From positions 66,510,748 through 66,574,747 of the forward strand of contig CM038038.1 of the NCBI GenBank assembly GCA_021397845.1: 64,000 nt of DNA, read 5' to 3'. A program made the translations under genes and the position numbers. The notes beneath the pieces were generated by a model. The model saw nothing but the letters and a program-made list of their open reading frames with translations. It had not been told where the DNA came from and searched no databases. Shown in pieces: positions 1-11,430 of this stretch. Within the stretch, counting starts at the first letter, position 1; every line of letters starts with the position of its first letter. This DNA comes from Areca catechu. Lineage: Eukaryota; Streptophyta; Magnoliopsida; Arecales; Arecaceae.

Positions 1-285
1 AACTTTCAAACAATAAGATTCAGAAGCTCAATATTGCATCTTTTTGTACATTGAGAAGGGTCTAAGGCAGCAAATGGTTGCTTACAATAATAGCAAGCCA
101 TCCAAATTTGCAACACCATTTATATCCAAGCAAAATGATTCGATCCAGCATACAGTTTTAGCAGTTGAAACATCATGAAGATACCAAGGCAACTCATTAC
201 AGCCTCTAACTACAGATAACAAGAGGAGGGAATCCATGAAAATGCATAATAAAATAACAAAAATATAACAAAAGTGTCAAATATG

Positions 286-372
286 AAGAGGTGCAGTTCA
301 TAATACAAAGCTAAACAAATAACGGTAACAAGAGGTGCAGTTCATAATATAAAGCAAAACATATAAGAGTAA
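286..372. repeat. Two-copy 44-bp tandem repeat downstream of the tnpA-like gene
   Basis: A segment beginning AAGAGGTGCAGTTCATAATA occurs at 286 and again at 330 with a few differences. It lies 3' of the tnpA-like gene inside the CACTA element. The rest of 1-285 is AT-rich and I see no gene in it. Confidence 0.6.
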
Positions 373-399
373 TCAGTGGAGCAAGGTAATATGAATAAT

Positions 400-1322
400 G
401 TGCTAATGATCCTATTCCTCCTCGTCCTCATCCTCCTCCTCGCCCTGCTACAATCCTTGTGCATGATACATCTGATAAGGATCTACTCCAGTTCCTTGAG
501 AAGGATTACCAGTAAAAGTATGAGTTGCATGAGTTGTTGCATGCTGAAAATTTATATTGGCTAATATCTCCTGCAACATTCGTTCATTGTGTTCAGCCTA
601 CCTTCGCAGTTCATCCCTTTCTTGCTCGGCAGCTTGTACCCGAGCATTGACTTCATTGACTTCGATTTCAACCTGCTTCCATACTTGCTCATGGAATTCT
701 TTACTATTCAACCATTGTACGGGGAATGAAGATTGTCCTGGAAATTTTGATGTAGGCGTCAATGTAGTGGACTCTAATCCTAGCCCATACACTCTTCCTT
801 TCTTCTTTCCACTAACAGTACGAATCCATACATCCAATTTCGATGATGGAGTTTGCTGCTGGCTAGAATCAACATTACTTTGACTTTATGCCTCTTCCAT
901 GTTACATCAAAATTTAGATTAAAATATTTAATTTAGTAGAATAAATTAAAAATTTAACTTACGCAAATATGCTCTGACCTCTTATCAACCCAAGTCTTAT
1001 CCTTCCTCTGATGGGTATGAATAAATAACTCAGATGGAGAAGGCACAGTACCAGTCTTCGAAGTCTGTATCTCGTAGAACAAAATATTTTATTAATATGA
1101 ATTATAAATATATTAAAGATTTCGGTTGGTATTGCTTACCAAATTGTATTTGTGCTGGGATGTAGTGATAGAGCCACAGGTATGACATGAAGGACCAAAA
1201 TCGTCGCTATCAGAAGCCTTATTTGCTTTTGTTTTTTCTGACTTCTCCTGATATTGGGTGGTGCGCCAGTACTCACACAATCTATTCCATACAAGTTCTC
1301 CTAGCCATGGCGGTCTCTCCAT
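400..1322 (-). pseudogene. CACTA tnpA-like protein (Transposase_24 / Ptta-En-Spm family)
   Basis: Recognisable pieces read leftward. The segment 1322-1113 has the conserved P-P-W-L, V-W, L-C-x-Y-W and H-T-x-G-S pattern of the plant Ptta/En/Spm Transposase_24 family. An exon at about 1090-960 carries a P-x-E-L-F-x-H-T-H motif followed by W-V-D, and ends at a GTAAGT donor. The piece 837-598 has K-G-R-V-Y-G-L-G and then a heptad-like helical stretch. An acidic tail near 447-411 runs in Glu and Asp codons. These proteins bind subterminal repeats and assist excision. Exons are separated by AT-rich introns. The start was not resolved and may lie just upstream of 1322. In-frame stops near the tail suggest decay, although further splicing could remove some of them. 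Confidence 0.75.
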
Positions 1323-1469
1323 AGCTCTTATAGCATTAGCAAGGAGATTTTTTAGTCGACCCGCACCATGTCTTTCAAAATTACGAGGTGCCCATATTTC
1401 ATCCAGTGGTTGAAACTGATATATCCTCTATTATGAATTCAACAACCGGTTAAAAGTATACCTGAATCA

Positions 1470-4400
1470 CTTTTTATGCAACTATAAAGGGATCGTATCT
1501 TGAATACCATCTATTGTGCAGGATCTCAGCGATCCCGTAATCCTTAAGCACTTTCATGCCATGATTCAATACCGTATCAAACCATTCACAATTAAATAAC
1601 ACTACCTATTTCATTGGGTGGCCAGGATATTCTACTTGAATTATTTTCTTAATTATGCCATAGTAATAATAATGGTCTGCAACTTGTTCTGAACTTTTGA
1701 ACACTCCATTATTAATTATTTTTTTATAGCTACTCCATTCATCTGTGTGAAACTTATAACGGTTGACAAAATATGTCTACCATGTAAGAACCTTTCTTTT
1801 GGGACCCATGCCAAATCATGAAAATATTGATTATTTACTTGACTATGTGGATTATGAACCTACACATGATATAACAAAAATGCATGAATGCCGTTAAGCA
1901 TCGATATAATATAATTTGTTAGACACACCACATTTCAAAAAAAGCACTTACAAAAGACTTAAACCAATATGGAAAGTCAGATGCAATCCTAGAATCAATT
2001 TCTGTGGTGCTTATATTTGGTGTCGAAAGTCGTAATTGCTCGCTAAAAATTCTGAAACCAAGATTTTTTCAGAGTTAGTATTTCAATAATCAATATAGGG
2101 TTTGAATAATTATGCATCAACGATTATTTAAACTTACTCGATAAATGGTTGAACCTCTTCACAGTTGAGCAATATATGTAAATGCACAGTAGCTAATTCC
2201 CTGTCATTCAGATATCGACTTTGACATCTACCAAAAGATCGGCCATGTTTATTAAATATTGACAGAGTAGGTTCACGTGTTATATCCTGACCCATAATAT
2301 CATTTCTTCCAATTCTATTTCTTGATGACTGCACATGTGGTTCAAAATAATATGAACAAAAAGAAGTTGTCTCTTGACACAAATATGCCTCGCATATGGA
2401 TCCTTCAACACGAGCTTTGTTCTTGATCATCCATTTCATTTTGTTAAGGAACCTATATCATTCAAGCATTAAAATATGGTACACGTTACATACATGATAT
2501 AAATTTGTTGCAGAAGAATAGGTTTGTTGAATTGAACATAGTATTATTTACCTCTCAAACGGATACATCCAACGATCATGAATTGGACCACCACTATTGC
2601 TTCATATGGTAAATGAATAGGTAAGTGCTCCACTGAGTCAAAAAAATCGGGTGGAAAAATCCATTCCAATTTGCATATAATCAAAGCAATATTCTGTTCC
2701 ATTTGCAACAAGTCATCGATCCGTAACATTATTGAGCACAAATCCTTAAAAAACCTACTTAGCTCCGCTATAGGCTTCCATACATGATCCGGTAGAGTAA
2801 TAAATGCAACTGACAACAAACTCTCAAAGAAGACATGGCTGTCATCACTTTTCATTCCAATTAATTTTCCCTCATTCATATTAACACATCTGCTTAAGTT
2901 AGATGCATAACCGTCAGGCATTTTTAATTCCTTCATCCATTTAAATACACCTCTTTTCTGCTCCAGGTTGAAAGAATATGTTGCTTTTGGTTTCAATAAA
3001 TTTTCGTTAGCCAACTCTTGCAACTCAAGTTCCCAACGCTTGCAATATTCCTTTAGATCCATTTGTGCTTTGATGTTATCTTTGGTATTGCCTTTGATAT
3101 CCAGTATAGTGTTAAAAATATTATCAAATATATTTTTTTCTATGTGCATCACATCCAGATTGTGTTTGATCAAATTAGTCTTCCAATATGGTAAATTTCA
3201 AAATATGCTCTATTTTAACCAATTATGTGTAACCTCATATCCTTCAACTCTGCATGAACCCTGCTCGATTACATTTGGAATGAAAGATATAGCTTCCCAT
3301 ATTTCCTCTCCAGGCAACCTTCGTGGAGGTTGATCTTTTTCAATCTGATTTTTCTAGAATGCATCCTTATTTCTTCTTAGTACATGATCGATAGGCAGAA
3401 ACTGTCGATGGCAATCAAACCAAGAATTCTTTCGACCATGTTTCAAAGTGAATGCTTTTGATCGGTCTATACAATACGGACATGCCAATTTTCCAGCTGT
3501 ACTCCATCCAGATAACATTCCATATGCAGGAAAGTCATTGATGGTCCACATCAATGCAGCCCTCATCATAAAATTTTGCTTTCTTGCTATATCATATGTT
3601 AGGACACCCTCCTCCAACAAATATTTCAACTCATCTATCAAAGGCTATAGATATACATCTATCCTGCTCTTTGGATTATGTGGACCCGGAATAATTATTG
3701 TCAAGAATATATAAGGAATAGTCATGCACAATTCAGGTGACAGATTGTAGGGAATAACAATTACTGGCTAGCAAGAATATGGGGCTGATGATTGACTATA
3801 AGGAGTAAAACCATCAGCACATAGGCCTAGCTTGACATTGCATGGTTCAGCTGCAAAATCAGGATAGCTTCGGTCAAAATATTTCCAGGCTTTCCATCTG
3901 ATGGATGACACAATATCCCTGGCTCACGCCTATTCTCATAATGCCATGTCATATATGGTGGAGAACTCATTGAAGCATACAATCTTTTAAATCTAGAAAT
4001 TAGAGGTAAATAATGCATTCGCTTCATCGGCACCTCTTTATGTTTACTTTTTGCATGAGACCGAGATTTATATCTACCAGCCCCGCAAAATTTGCATTGC
4101 TTATCTTCAGATTGTTCACCATAATATAGCATGCAACCATTAATACAACAATCAATCTTCTTAGTAGTAAGCCCAAGTTTGGATACCAATTTTTTTGTCC
4201 TATAAAAATCCTGAGGTATGGTATTATTGGCAGAAGTGTCTCTTTCATAAGACCTGCTATTTGATCAAATGATCGTTGGGAAATATTACCTTCAAATTTG
4301 ATGCTAAGCAACCATACATCTACTGATTACTCAGAATGATCTGTACATCCCAGCCATAATGGTTTTTGGACTGAATGCAACACGTCATAAAATTTTTGAT

Positions 4401-4823
4401 CATCCAAATTCGGTGTCTCCTCTTCATTAGACGAATGGTCAGGTACATATTCTGTTCCAAATGTATCGAATATCATGCATCGATATATGTTCTGTGGATC
4501 ATTATCCATTGGTGCAAAAGCAGGATCATTTGCATGCTAATCAGGTACCCCACTGACACGAGGATCACTCTCTCAATGAGATGTCCAATACCAGTAATTC
4601 GGTACAAATCCTTTTTTGTAAAGATGAAGCTTCACTTCATCGGTAGTTAGGTACCTTAGATTTTTGCACTTACAACAAGGGCATCTGAATTTTCATTCAC
4701 TTTGAAAATTAGGTTGCTGACATGCAAAGAGTACAAAATCTTCCACGCCCATTCTTCGGTATATCCCTTTTGACCCGGTAAAAGTCTATTATACATCCAA
4801 CTATGAAGTTGAAAGATATCCAT
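1470..4823 (-). pseudogene. CACTA TNP2-type transposase with transposase-associated domain, disrupted
   Basis: An ATG at 4823-4821 begins a transposase-associated domain with S-W-M-Y-N-R and, after a frame change, a C-P-C-C-x-C zinc-binding cluster near 4690. The TNP2 core follows. At 4189-3827 there is D-x-C-x-x-x-C-M-L-Y, a C-x-x-C pair and the P-L-I-x-R region. At 3641-3354 there is D-F-P-A-Y-G-M-L-S-G-W and C-P-Y-C. At 3173-2544 there is H-N-L-D-V-M-H-I-E-K-N and the DUF4218 region, continuing at 2439-2134 (K-N-K-A-R-V-E-G-S-I). A DUF4216-like tail lies near 1900-1470 (F-N-C-E-W-F-D). The protein is the catalytic subunit that cuts the element ends. Gaps, frameshifts and stops, for example a TGA at about 4572 within the zinc domain, make this copy unlikely to be active. 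Some gaps may be introns. Confidence 0.9.
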
Positions 4824-6540
4824 ATTCTGTACCATATCAAAACATGATGATATAGAAAATTATCCGAATATCGAACAATAAGTTGGAATAAATATAATAG
4901 TATAAGAGGACTAGTGAATTGCATCCAAACACTTCAAATCCTACATGCCATTAAATTATCTGGCTCTTAATATTCCATCACCAAATTCCTTAAGTGTATC
5001 TAGCTTGTTTCTAGCCATAAGATAATTTAACCTATGACATATTTGCTAATTGTTTTAGATACCACTTTCACACATTAATGCCTCTAAAATATTGTCTAAT
5101 CATCTACATCTGTAAATTCTTAGAACCTATGGATGTTGCTTCATTTGTTTCAATGCTCTACAATGGACAAACATATTGGGAAAAAAACATGTTTTTTTAC
5201 TATTTAGTATAGGGATGACCTTGATGAAGGCAAAGTGATCAAGCAACTGTTGGAACATCGAGAACAGAGAAGAACATAATAATGAGCAAAACTTTCCAAC
5301 AACACTATTCATATTTTTACTTATAAATAACCTTTCTCCATATAGCCTCAATTGTTAGTTTGTCCTAACCAGTAGCTATTAGTTATGTTTCATGATACCA
5401 AATAATACCTCATCACTTAAAGAACAAGATATCATATATTTCTTAATAACTACAAAAATTTATTTTTTATTTTCAATAATATTAAATAAATAACTATAAA
5501 AATTAATCATATATTTTTAATTTTTGTTTAAAAAAAATCTATTAAAAAAATAAAAAATTAAGTATTATAACACGTACTTTGCATATAAGAACCACCATGA
5601 GTCAAGTAAAACCAATCTCATTACGATCAATCGAATGTCTAATAGGATGGAAGTTGGAACTTGAAGCTAGACTTTCAGTGCTGAAATTACTAATAATAAA
5701 GGATTACCAAGGATATATGAGATTTGATTGTCCTATTATCAGTTCTCCATCAGACCCTTCCACATATCACTCTATCTTACATGTTTTATCATATTGAAGC
5801 TACATTTCATTTGAACATATAGCCTTTAACTCAATTGCTTTTTTGCTTTCCATCGGTGCCTTTTTCTCTCATCGTTTGCATTATTACAATTTACAACATG
5901 GTCTTCTTTTACTGATTATTTTTACATGATTGCACATACACAATGCTGTTCTGCAGAACACATATTCTTTCACTAAATCATAGGAAATAATTACATCTGA
6001 AAATCATAACATGAGTCAACTAGAAGTTGGATCAAATCCTGAAGGAAGTCTAAGTATTCAGAACTTGATTAGTAAATCAATTTAACAACCGTACAGAAAA
6101 TCTATTGAGTGTTGTACTTCATCGTGACTCTTTCTAATATGATTACTTCCTCATAAATAAATGTATTTCTCTATATGACTTGCGTTCTACCCTCTATATG
6201 TAGACTCTTTCCAACTCCAGGGGAATCCATGGATTTATGAATCGCATGTCACTAAGCTGTCAGTTTGGCACTAACACAATATGTACCATGCCATGCTGTG
6301 CCAGTGCTTAGCACACTCAGCATGCACCGGCACCTTGGCATGGCAAGCATTGGGAAACATTAAGTATGGTGCCAGCAAGGCCTTGATGCAGTATGTAATG
6401 TATCATATGGCCCAAAAGTGAAAACAATAAGCTTAAAATATCAATAAGCTTAAAATATCAATAAAAATAAAATTAATGAAATATGGCTTTGGGGCTAAAT
6501 TTAAAAATTAAAATATAAAAAATAAAAACTAACCTACGGC
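4824..6540. other. CACTA 5' leader or intron, no gene seen
   Basis: This AT-rich stretch separates the transposase start from the GC-rich repeat. The segment 5440-5580 is extremely AT-rich. Short open frames here have no recognisable motifs and are broken by stops on both strands. In related elements this interval is leader or intron, which is the most economical reading. Confidence 0.5.
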
Positions 6541-7195
6541 TTCAGGGCCAGAGGGGGGAGGCGTTGGAGGTGGGTTTGGCTGCCGGGGGGAGGTGTCGCC
6601 CGTCGGGGGGAGGGTCGGAGGTGGCTTTGGCCATCAAGGGGGAGGCCTCGGTCGTCGGGGGGATGGCTGGAGGTGGCGTTGGCCGTCGAGGGGGAGACCT
6701 CGGCCATTGGGGGGAGGGCCGGAGGTGGCGTTGGTCGTCAAGGTGGAGGCCTCGACCATCGGGGGGAAGGTGGGAGGCAGCGTTGGCCGTCAGGGGGGAG
6801 GCCTCGGCCATCGGGGGAAAGGTGGGAGGCAGCGTTGGCCATCGAGCGGAGGGCCGGAGGTGGCGTTGGCCGTCAGGGGGAGGCCTTGACCATCGGGGAA
6901 AAGGTGGGAGGCAGCATTGGCTATCGGGGGGAGGCGTCGCCTGTCGGGGGGAGGGCCGGAGGCGGCGTTGGCCATCGGGCGGGAGGCCTCGACCATTGGG
7001 GGGATGGTCGGAGGCGGCGTTGGCTGTCGGGGGAGAGGCGTCGCTCATCAGGAGTAGGGCCGGAGGTGCCGCAGGCTTTTGAGGGGGAGGCGTTGGCCGT
7101 CGGGGGGAGGGCCACAGGCGATGTTTGCCGTAGGGGGGAGGGCCATTGCCGGCATTGGCCGTTGGGGGGAGCACCGGAGGGGAATAGTAGCTAGG
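6541..7195. repeat. GC-rich ~52-bp tandem repeat inside the CACTA 5' region
   Basis: The motif GGAGGNGGCGTTGGCCRTC recurs near 6669, 6721, 6773, 6825, 6856, 6908, 6959 and 7010. Spacing is about 51-52 bases, with one shortened 31-base step. The block is very rich in G and CpG on the plus strand and is flanked by AT-rich DNA. It leaves long open frames on both strands, Gly/Arg-rich on plus and Pro-rich on minus, which is expected of a GC-rich repeat and not evidence of a protein. Its position between the subterminal repeats and the transposase matches the GC-rich downstream control region known from maize Spm. That functional comparison is inference. Confidence 0.8.
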
Positions 7196-7349
7196 GCACC
7201 CGAACGAGAGGCGGCTGGACGGGAGAAGGAGCAAGGGTAGCTTGGGCACCTGAACGAGGAGGATTAAAAACTTTTACCCTAATAGATTTCAGCAGTCAGA
7301 TTTTAATCAAACGTCCCATATAAATTTGTATTTAATAATTTTAAAAATC

Positions 7350-8380
7350 AATTTTTTGCAACCGATTTTTGGTTGCAAAATTCAGAAATTTTAAATTAAT
7401 TTTAAATTAAATTTTGCAAACAAAAAATCGGTTGCAAAAATTTATAAAAAAATTAAAAAATTTTTATAATTATCAAAAATTTTGCAACCAATTTTTCAAT
7501 TGTAAAATTTTAAAAAATTAAAATTAAAATTAATTTTAATTTTGCAACCAAAAAATTGGTTGCAAAATTTTAAAAATAATTTTAAAAATTTAATAATTAT
7601 CATTTTTTTTGCAACCAATTTTTTGGTTGCTAATTTTTAAAAAATTAAAATTAAATTTTAAAAAAATCTTGCAATCAAAAAATTGGTTGCAAAATTTTAA
7701 ATAAAAAATTTAGAAAAATTATATAATTTTAATTTTTTTGCAACCAAAAAATTCGGTTGCAAAATTTAAAAATAATAAAATTAAATTTTAAAAAAAAATT
7801 GCAACTAAAAAATTGATTGCAAAATTTTTAAAAAAAATTAGAAAAATTATATAATTATAATTTTTTTGCAACCAAAAAATCGGTTGCAAAATTTTAAATA
7901 AAAAATTTTAAAAAATTATATAATTATAATTTTTTTTGCAACCGAAAAATTTGGTTGCAAAATTCAAAAATAATAAAATTAAATTTAAATAAAATTTTTC
8001 AACCAAAACATTGGTTGCAAATTATAAATTTTTTTTTTAATTATCATTAAAATTTCCCAACCGATTTTTTGGTTACAAAATTTTATTTAAATTTAATTTT
8101 ATTATTTTTGAAATTTGCAACCAAATTTTTTGGTTGCAAAATTTTTAAATAATAATTAAAAAAAATTTAAATCAATTTCTGTTTTGATTGCAAAATCTGT
8201 TGCAAAATGAAAATTTTGCAACTGAATTTGCAATCGATTTAAATCGGTTGCTAAATTATTCAGAAAATATATCGGTTGCAAAATTGGTTGCAAAATTGGT
8301 CACAAATATAATAAAAAAAATCGGTTGCAAAATCGGTCACAAATATAACCAAAAAAATTGGTTGCAAAATCGGTTGCTAA
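7350..8380. repeat. Palindromic subterminal repeat array of the CACTA element
   Basis: At least 13 copies of a self-complementary unit, GCAACC + A/T core + GGTTGC flanked by TTTT and AAAA, are spread over about 1 kb. Clear examples are near 7358, 7413, 7549, 7611, 7669, 7741, 7801, 7867, 7937, 8000, 8058 and 8115. Towards 8180-8375 the units shorten to half-sites (CGGTTGCAAAAT). Such arrays are the TNPA-binding subterminal regions of CACTA elements. Each unit can form a hairpin. No gene is present. Confidence 0.85.
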
Positions 8381-8382
8381 AA

Positions 8383-8400
8383 CTGGTTTTTCTTGTGAGT
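8383..8400 (-). repeat. Degenerate CACTA terminal inverted repeat
   Basis: Read on the minus strand the sequence is ACTCACAAGAAAAACCAG, close to the common plant CACTA terminus CACTACAAGAAAA. The outermost bases differ from CACTA, so the exact end is uncertain by a few bases. Confidence 0.6.
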
Positions 8401-8478
8401 TGTGAGTTATCGTAATGTATTTAATAAATTTTATAGCTAGTTGCCCCAGGATGTGCAAAAGTTAAGTGTGGAAAAATT
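8401..8478 (+). other. Tail of an Athila-like retroelement, including the polypurine tract region
   Basis: The segment GGATGTGCAAAAGTTAAGTG, followed by a purine-rich stretch and TGATAA, mirrors the 3' end of the full Athila element at 59195-59235 (GGACGAGCAAAGTTCAAGTT, then a purine tract and TGATAAC). It is therefore the last internal stretch before a 3' LTR. The rest of that element would lie left of the CACTA insertion, outside the window. Confidence 0.6.
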
Positions 8479-9452
8479 TGATAAGGACATAATTATACAT
8501 TTTATTTCTTCTTATATTTAGTCTATTTGATATATTTATTTCATGATTAATGTATAAGTTTATGTTCGAGGATTAATTTTCAGTATAATTTAATTTCGCC
8601 CCTTTGATTTCTCACAGATTTTTCGAAAATCATAGAGTTAGAATTGGAAGAAATGGTCTTCAATGAAGTTGTAGAGCATGATTTTTGAAATTCAACGGCA
8701 AGAATGGCATACAAATCGGACTTCAATTGAGCTGGAAATAGAATCTTGAAGAAATTATCCATGAAATAGCATGAAAATTGAAGCAGTGGTTCACTATGAA
8801 CCAGTGAATTGGTTGACGAAAAGCCCAGTTGGTCCATAACCTTCATTGCAGCTGGTCCATGAGTACAGTCCGTGGACCACAGGCCAAACCAAGCTCCATC
8901 TTCGCCGGGGAAGCTGCCGGATCTCTTCCCTTCATCGAGTAAGCCCAGGAACATGGTCGGAAGAAGCCCCTGTTTAAGAGCCGAACCGTCCAAGCTCTTT
9001 GTTAGTCCTCTGTCCAAGCTCTCCATCAAAGTGTGGCCCTCTCCATGGTGATGTCACCTCCCATTCCTAAACATCACAAGATCAAGCCGTTCATCCCTCC
9101 ATTATGTGCTATCATCCGCCCGGTCTTCTTCTCCACGGCCTTTGCTTCCAAAGCCACCACAGGTTGTTGATCGCCTCTGCCCAAGCTACCGAAAAATCCT
9201 AGCTCTCCGCCTCCTCTTCCTCCAAGTCATGTCCATGTCCGTCCAAGACCGATCCCCATCATCCATTTGCTGTAGCATGTTGTCGGAAGCTTGGATGTCC
9301 TAAGGAGTAAGAGGATCAAAGGATAACACTACAAGTGGATATGGATGAGAATGCAGTAGTTGAGTTGGTCATAGGAACGAAGATAGAGAACCGTAAGGAA
9401 TTGATACCAGAGCCCAACGACGATTTCCCATGGGGTCGCACATCCGACTCGG

Positions 9453-9460
9453 TTATAAAG
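9453..9460 (+). promoter_or_regulatory. TATA box of the Athila-like LTR
   Basis: TTATAAAG lies about 1 kb into the LTR, at a position comparable to TATAAAAG in the Athila LTRs at 50807 and 60080. It probably marks the U3/R start site. Confidence 0.5.
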
Positions 9461-9590
9461 AAGACCCGTCGGCCAACATCGAGAGGGGGGAGAAGAAAAG
9501 AATAGAAAAAGATTTATTTTGTTGCAGGGGAGGAGTTCGGAGTTGAAGAAGGAGATTTCTGTTTTCTATTGAAGGGGAGAAGAACAGTAA

Positions 9591-9602
9591 GGTAGTGTTT
9601 GG
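9591..9602 (+). repeat. Left terminal inverted repeat of the TAA-flanked element
   Basis: GGTAGTGTTTGG is preceded directly by TAA at 9588-9590. It pairs with the right end at 16277-16288 with one mismatch. Confidence 0.75.
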
Positions 9603-9782
9603 TAATGGAATAGCCAGCTGGAATAAGGGCTTATTCGTGGTTAAAATGCCAAACAGCTCAATTAACGAGGGAGAATTGGAGAGAGTTTTTATTCCGGTCA
9701 ACCGCCTCTTATTCATGAATTCTAATTCCATGGGTCCCCATGGAATTACGTTATTCGTGATTTAGTATTCCAGGGGCATCCA

Positions 9783-10155
9783 TATAAATGGCCGATCCAG
9801 TGTTCTTTCCGAACCCTCTTCGTCCAAACTCATTCTGAAGAGAAGGCCTTGATTTCTTCGTCTCGCTCCGGTGTCTCCGTCCCCTGTACTCCTTATTCAC
9901 GGTCGGTCTACTCCCAGGTATGGTATTGTTTGGTCCCTCTCTTCCTCAATCTCCTTTATTATCAAGAGCAATGGTTAGGGCATCGGATTTTGAGTTTATG
10001 GGGGCTTAAAATCAGAGAGTATTTGGTCCCTCTCTTCCACTCTCTTCTGTCCTTTGTCCGAGATGGAAGTAGTGAAGTCTCTGTCTCTCCGTGGCTGGCC
10101 TTCCGGCTTCGTCGTTCTGATCATCGTCTTCATCGTTCCGATCGTCTTCTCTAAG
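9783..10155 (+). other. TATA box and exon-like leader inside the TIR element
   Basis: TATAAATG at 9783-9790 is followed by a CT-rich leader with a possible donor (CAG/GTATGG near 9917). A short frame from the ATG at 10063 encodes basic residues and then about 20 hydrophobic residues (V-V-L-I-I-V-F-I-V-P-I-V-F), resembling a signal anchor. It ends at 10155 exactly at an AAG/GTAAAA donor. A branch/acceptor-like TTTGCTGCAG occurs near 11926. The GC content is higher than in the surroundings. I do not recognise the protein. It could be a captured host first exon or the element's own leader. The segment 10160-10400 downstream is GC-rich, with no supported gene. Confidence 0.4.
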
Positions 10156-10705
10156 GTAAAATCTCCATTGCTTCACCGCGAGCCCAACCCCGCCGCCGTC
10201 CCCTGTTCCATGCGACCCCGCCGCCGCCCCCGACTCTGTGTGACCCCCTCTACCCGCACGACCCTCAGGCTTCGATCTCCCTCCCCGGCCCTAGTGCACG
10301 CACCCGAGGTCCCGATGCCCCCTACCCTCCCCCAGCATGACTTGCAGCTCTTCCCAGCTCCGATCTCCCTCCTCGGCTCCAGTGTATGCATGTTATCGAT
10401 TTTGGCTATAATGAATGGCTGCCATAAAATGGAGATTGGCTACGAGACATTAGTTGATTAATTAAACTACTTTTCTTCTTTTATAACCATGAATATTCAA
10501 TTATTTTATAATTCAAATTCTCTGAGCCACATTGTTCATACTTGGTTTTTGTCGATTTTGCCTTTTATATTCTAAAGTTGTATTGTTTATATGATTTTCA
10601 TGTTTGAAGCCCTATAACAATATTATATAAAAGATTTCTGGATGGATTATATTGGTTGTGTTCAATACGACCCATTAATTAACCATGTGTATTTTTAATT
10701 GCTCA

Positions 10706-11430
10706 GGTTCTTATTGTGATATTTGTATCATAAAGTCCCAGGTTCATATGTGTGGCAATGATGAGGGGCTGACCACTAATAGAGCATTGCTTGGAGACAA
10801 TAGTTGAGGTTCTTATGTATGGGTTCTTCCAATTGTAGCCGCTTTGCTCTAATATTATAAAATTCGAATATCTTTTGAGCCACCATTTCAATTGTGCTGC
10901 TGATTTTACTTGATTAAGACAGCCCATTTTTATCATCAACGTGTATTTTGAAATAGTGGGTTCTTATTGTGCCATTTGTATCATAAAGTTCCAGGTTCAT
11001 ATGTGTGGCAATGATGAGGGGCTGATCACTGATAGAGCATTGCTTGGAGACAATAGTTGAGGTTCTTATGTATGGGTTCTTTCTATTGTAGCCGCTTTGC
11101 TCTAATGTTGTAAAATTCGAATATCTTCTGAGCCACCATTTCAATTGTGCTACTGATTTTACTTGATTAAGACAGCCCATTTTTATCATCAACGTGTATT
11201 TTGAAATAGTGGGTTCTTATTGTGCCATTTGTATCATAAAGTTCCAGGTTCATATGTGTGGCAATGATGAGGGGATGATCACTGATAGAGCATTGCTTGG
11301 ATACAATAGTTGAGGTTCTTATGTATGGGTTCTTCCTATTGTAGCCGCTTTGCTCTAATGTTGTAAAACTCGAATATCTTCTGAGCCACCATTTCAATTG
11401 TGCTGCTGATTTTACATGATTAAGACTGCC
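10706..11430. repeat. Three tandem copies of a 253-bp unit
   Basis: Copies start at 10706, 10959 and 11212, each beginning GGTTCTTATTGTG, so the period is exactly 253 bases. They are highly similar. The minus-strand open frames in each copy are near-identical artefacts of the repeat. A diverged fourth relative lies at about 13195-13340 (ATGATGAAGGGCTGC, GAGCATGGCTTGGAGACA). Confidence 0.9.

Larger units (their letters stand above)
1..8400 (-). mobile_element. CACTA (En/Spm) DNA transposon, 5' end on the right, 3' end beyond the window
   Basis: Read on the minus strand, this block has the parts of a plant CACTA transposon in order. A degenerate terminal sequence lies near 8400, followed by about 1 kb of palindromic subterminal repeats, a GC-rich tandem domain, a tnp2-type transposase gene and a tnpA-like gene. 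The family moves by cut-and-paste in the nucleus, with TNP2 as catalytic transposase and TNPA binding subterminal repeats. The other end should lie left of position 1, so its terminal repeat and 3-bp target duplication cannot be checked. Both genes contain stops and frameshifts, so this copy is probably not autonomous. The right end abuts a retroelement tail (8401-8478), which suggests CACTA inserted into that retroelement. Confidence 0.85.

Noticed and set aside
6541..7249. Long overlapping open frames on both strands (up to 235 codons) as protein genes
   Set aside because: They arise from a GC-rich 52-bp tandem repeat. Composition is extreme (Pro-rich or Gly/Arg-rich), several frames are open at once, and no domain is seen.
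7350..8380. CRISPR-like array
   Set aside because: Units are palindromic and AT-cored without regular unique spacers. The context is a plant CACTA end.
8580..9029. 149-codon minus-strand gene
   Set aside because: It lies inside an Athila-like LTR on the antisense strand and has no domain.
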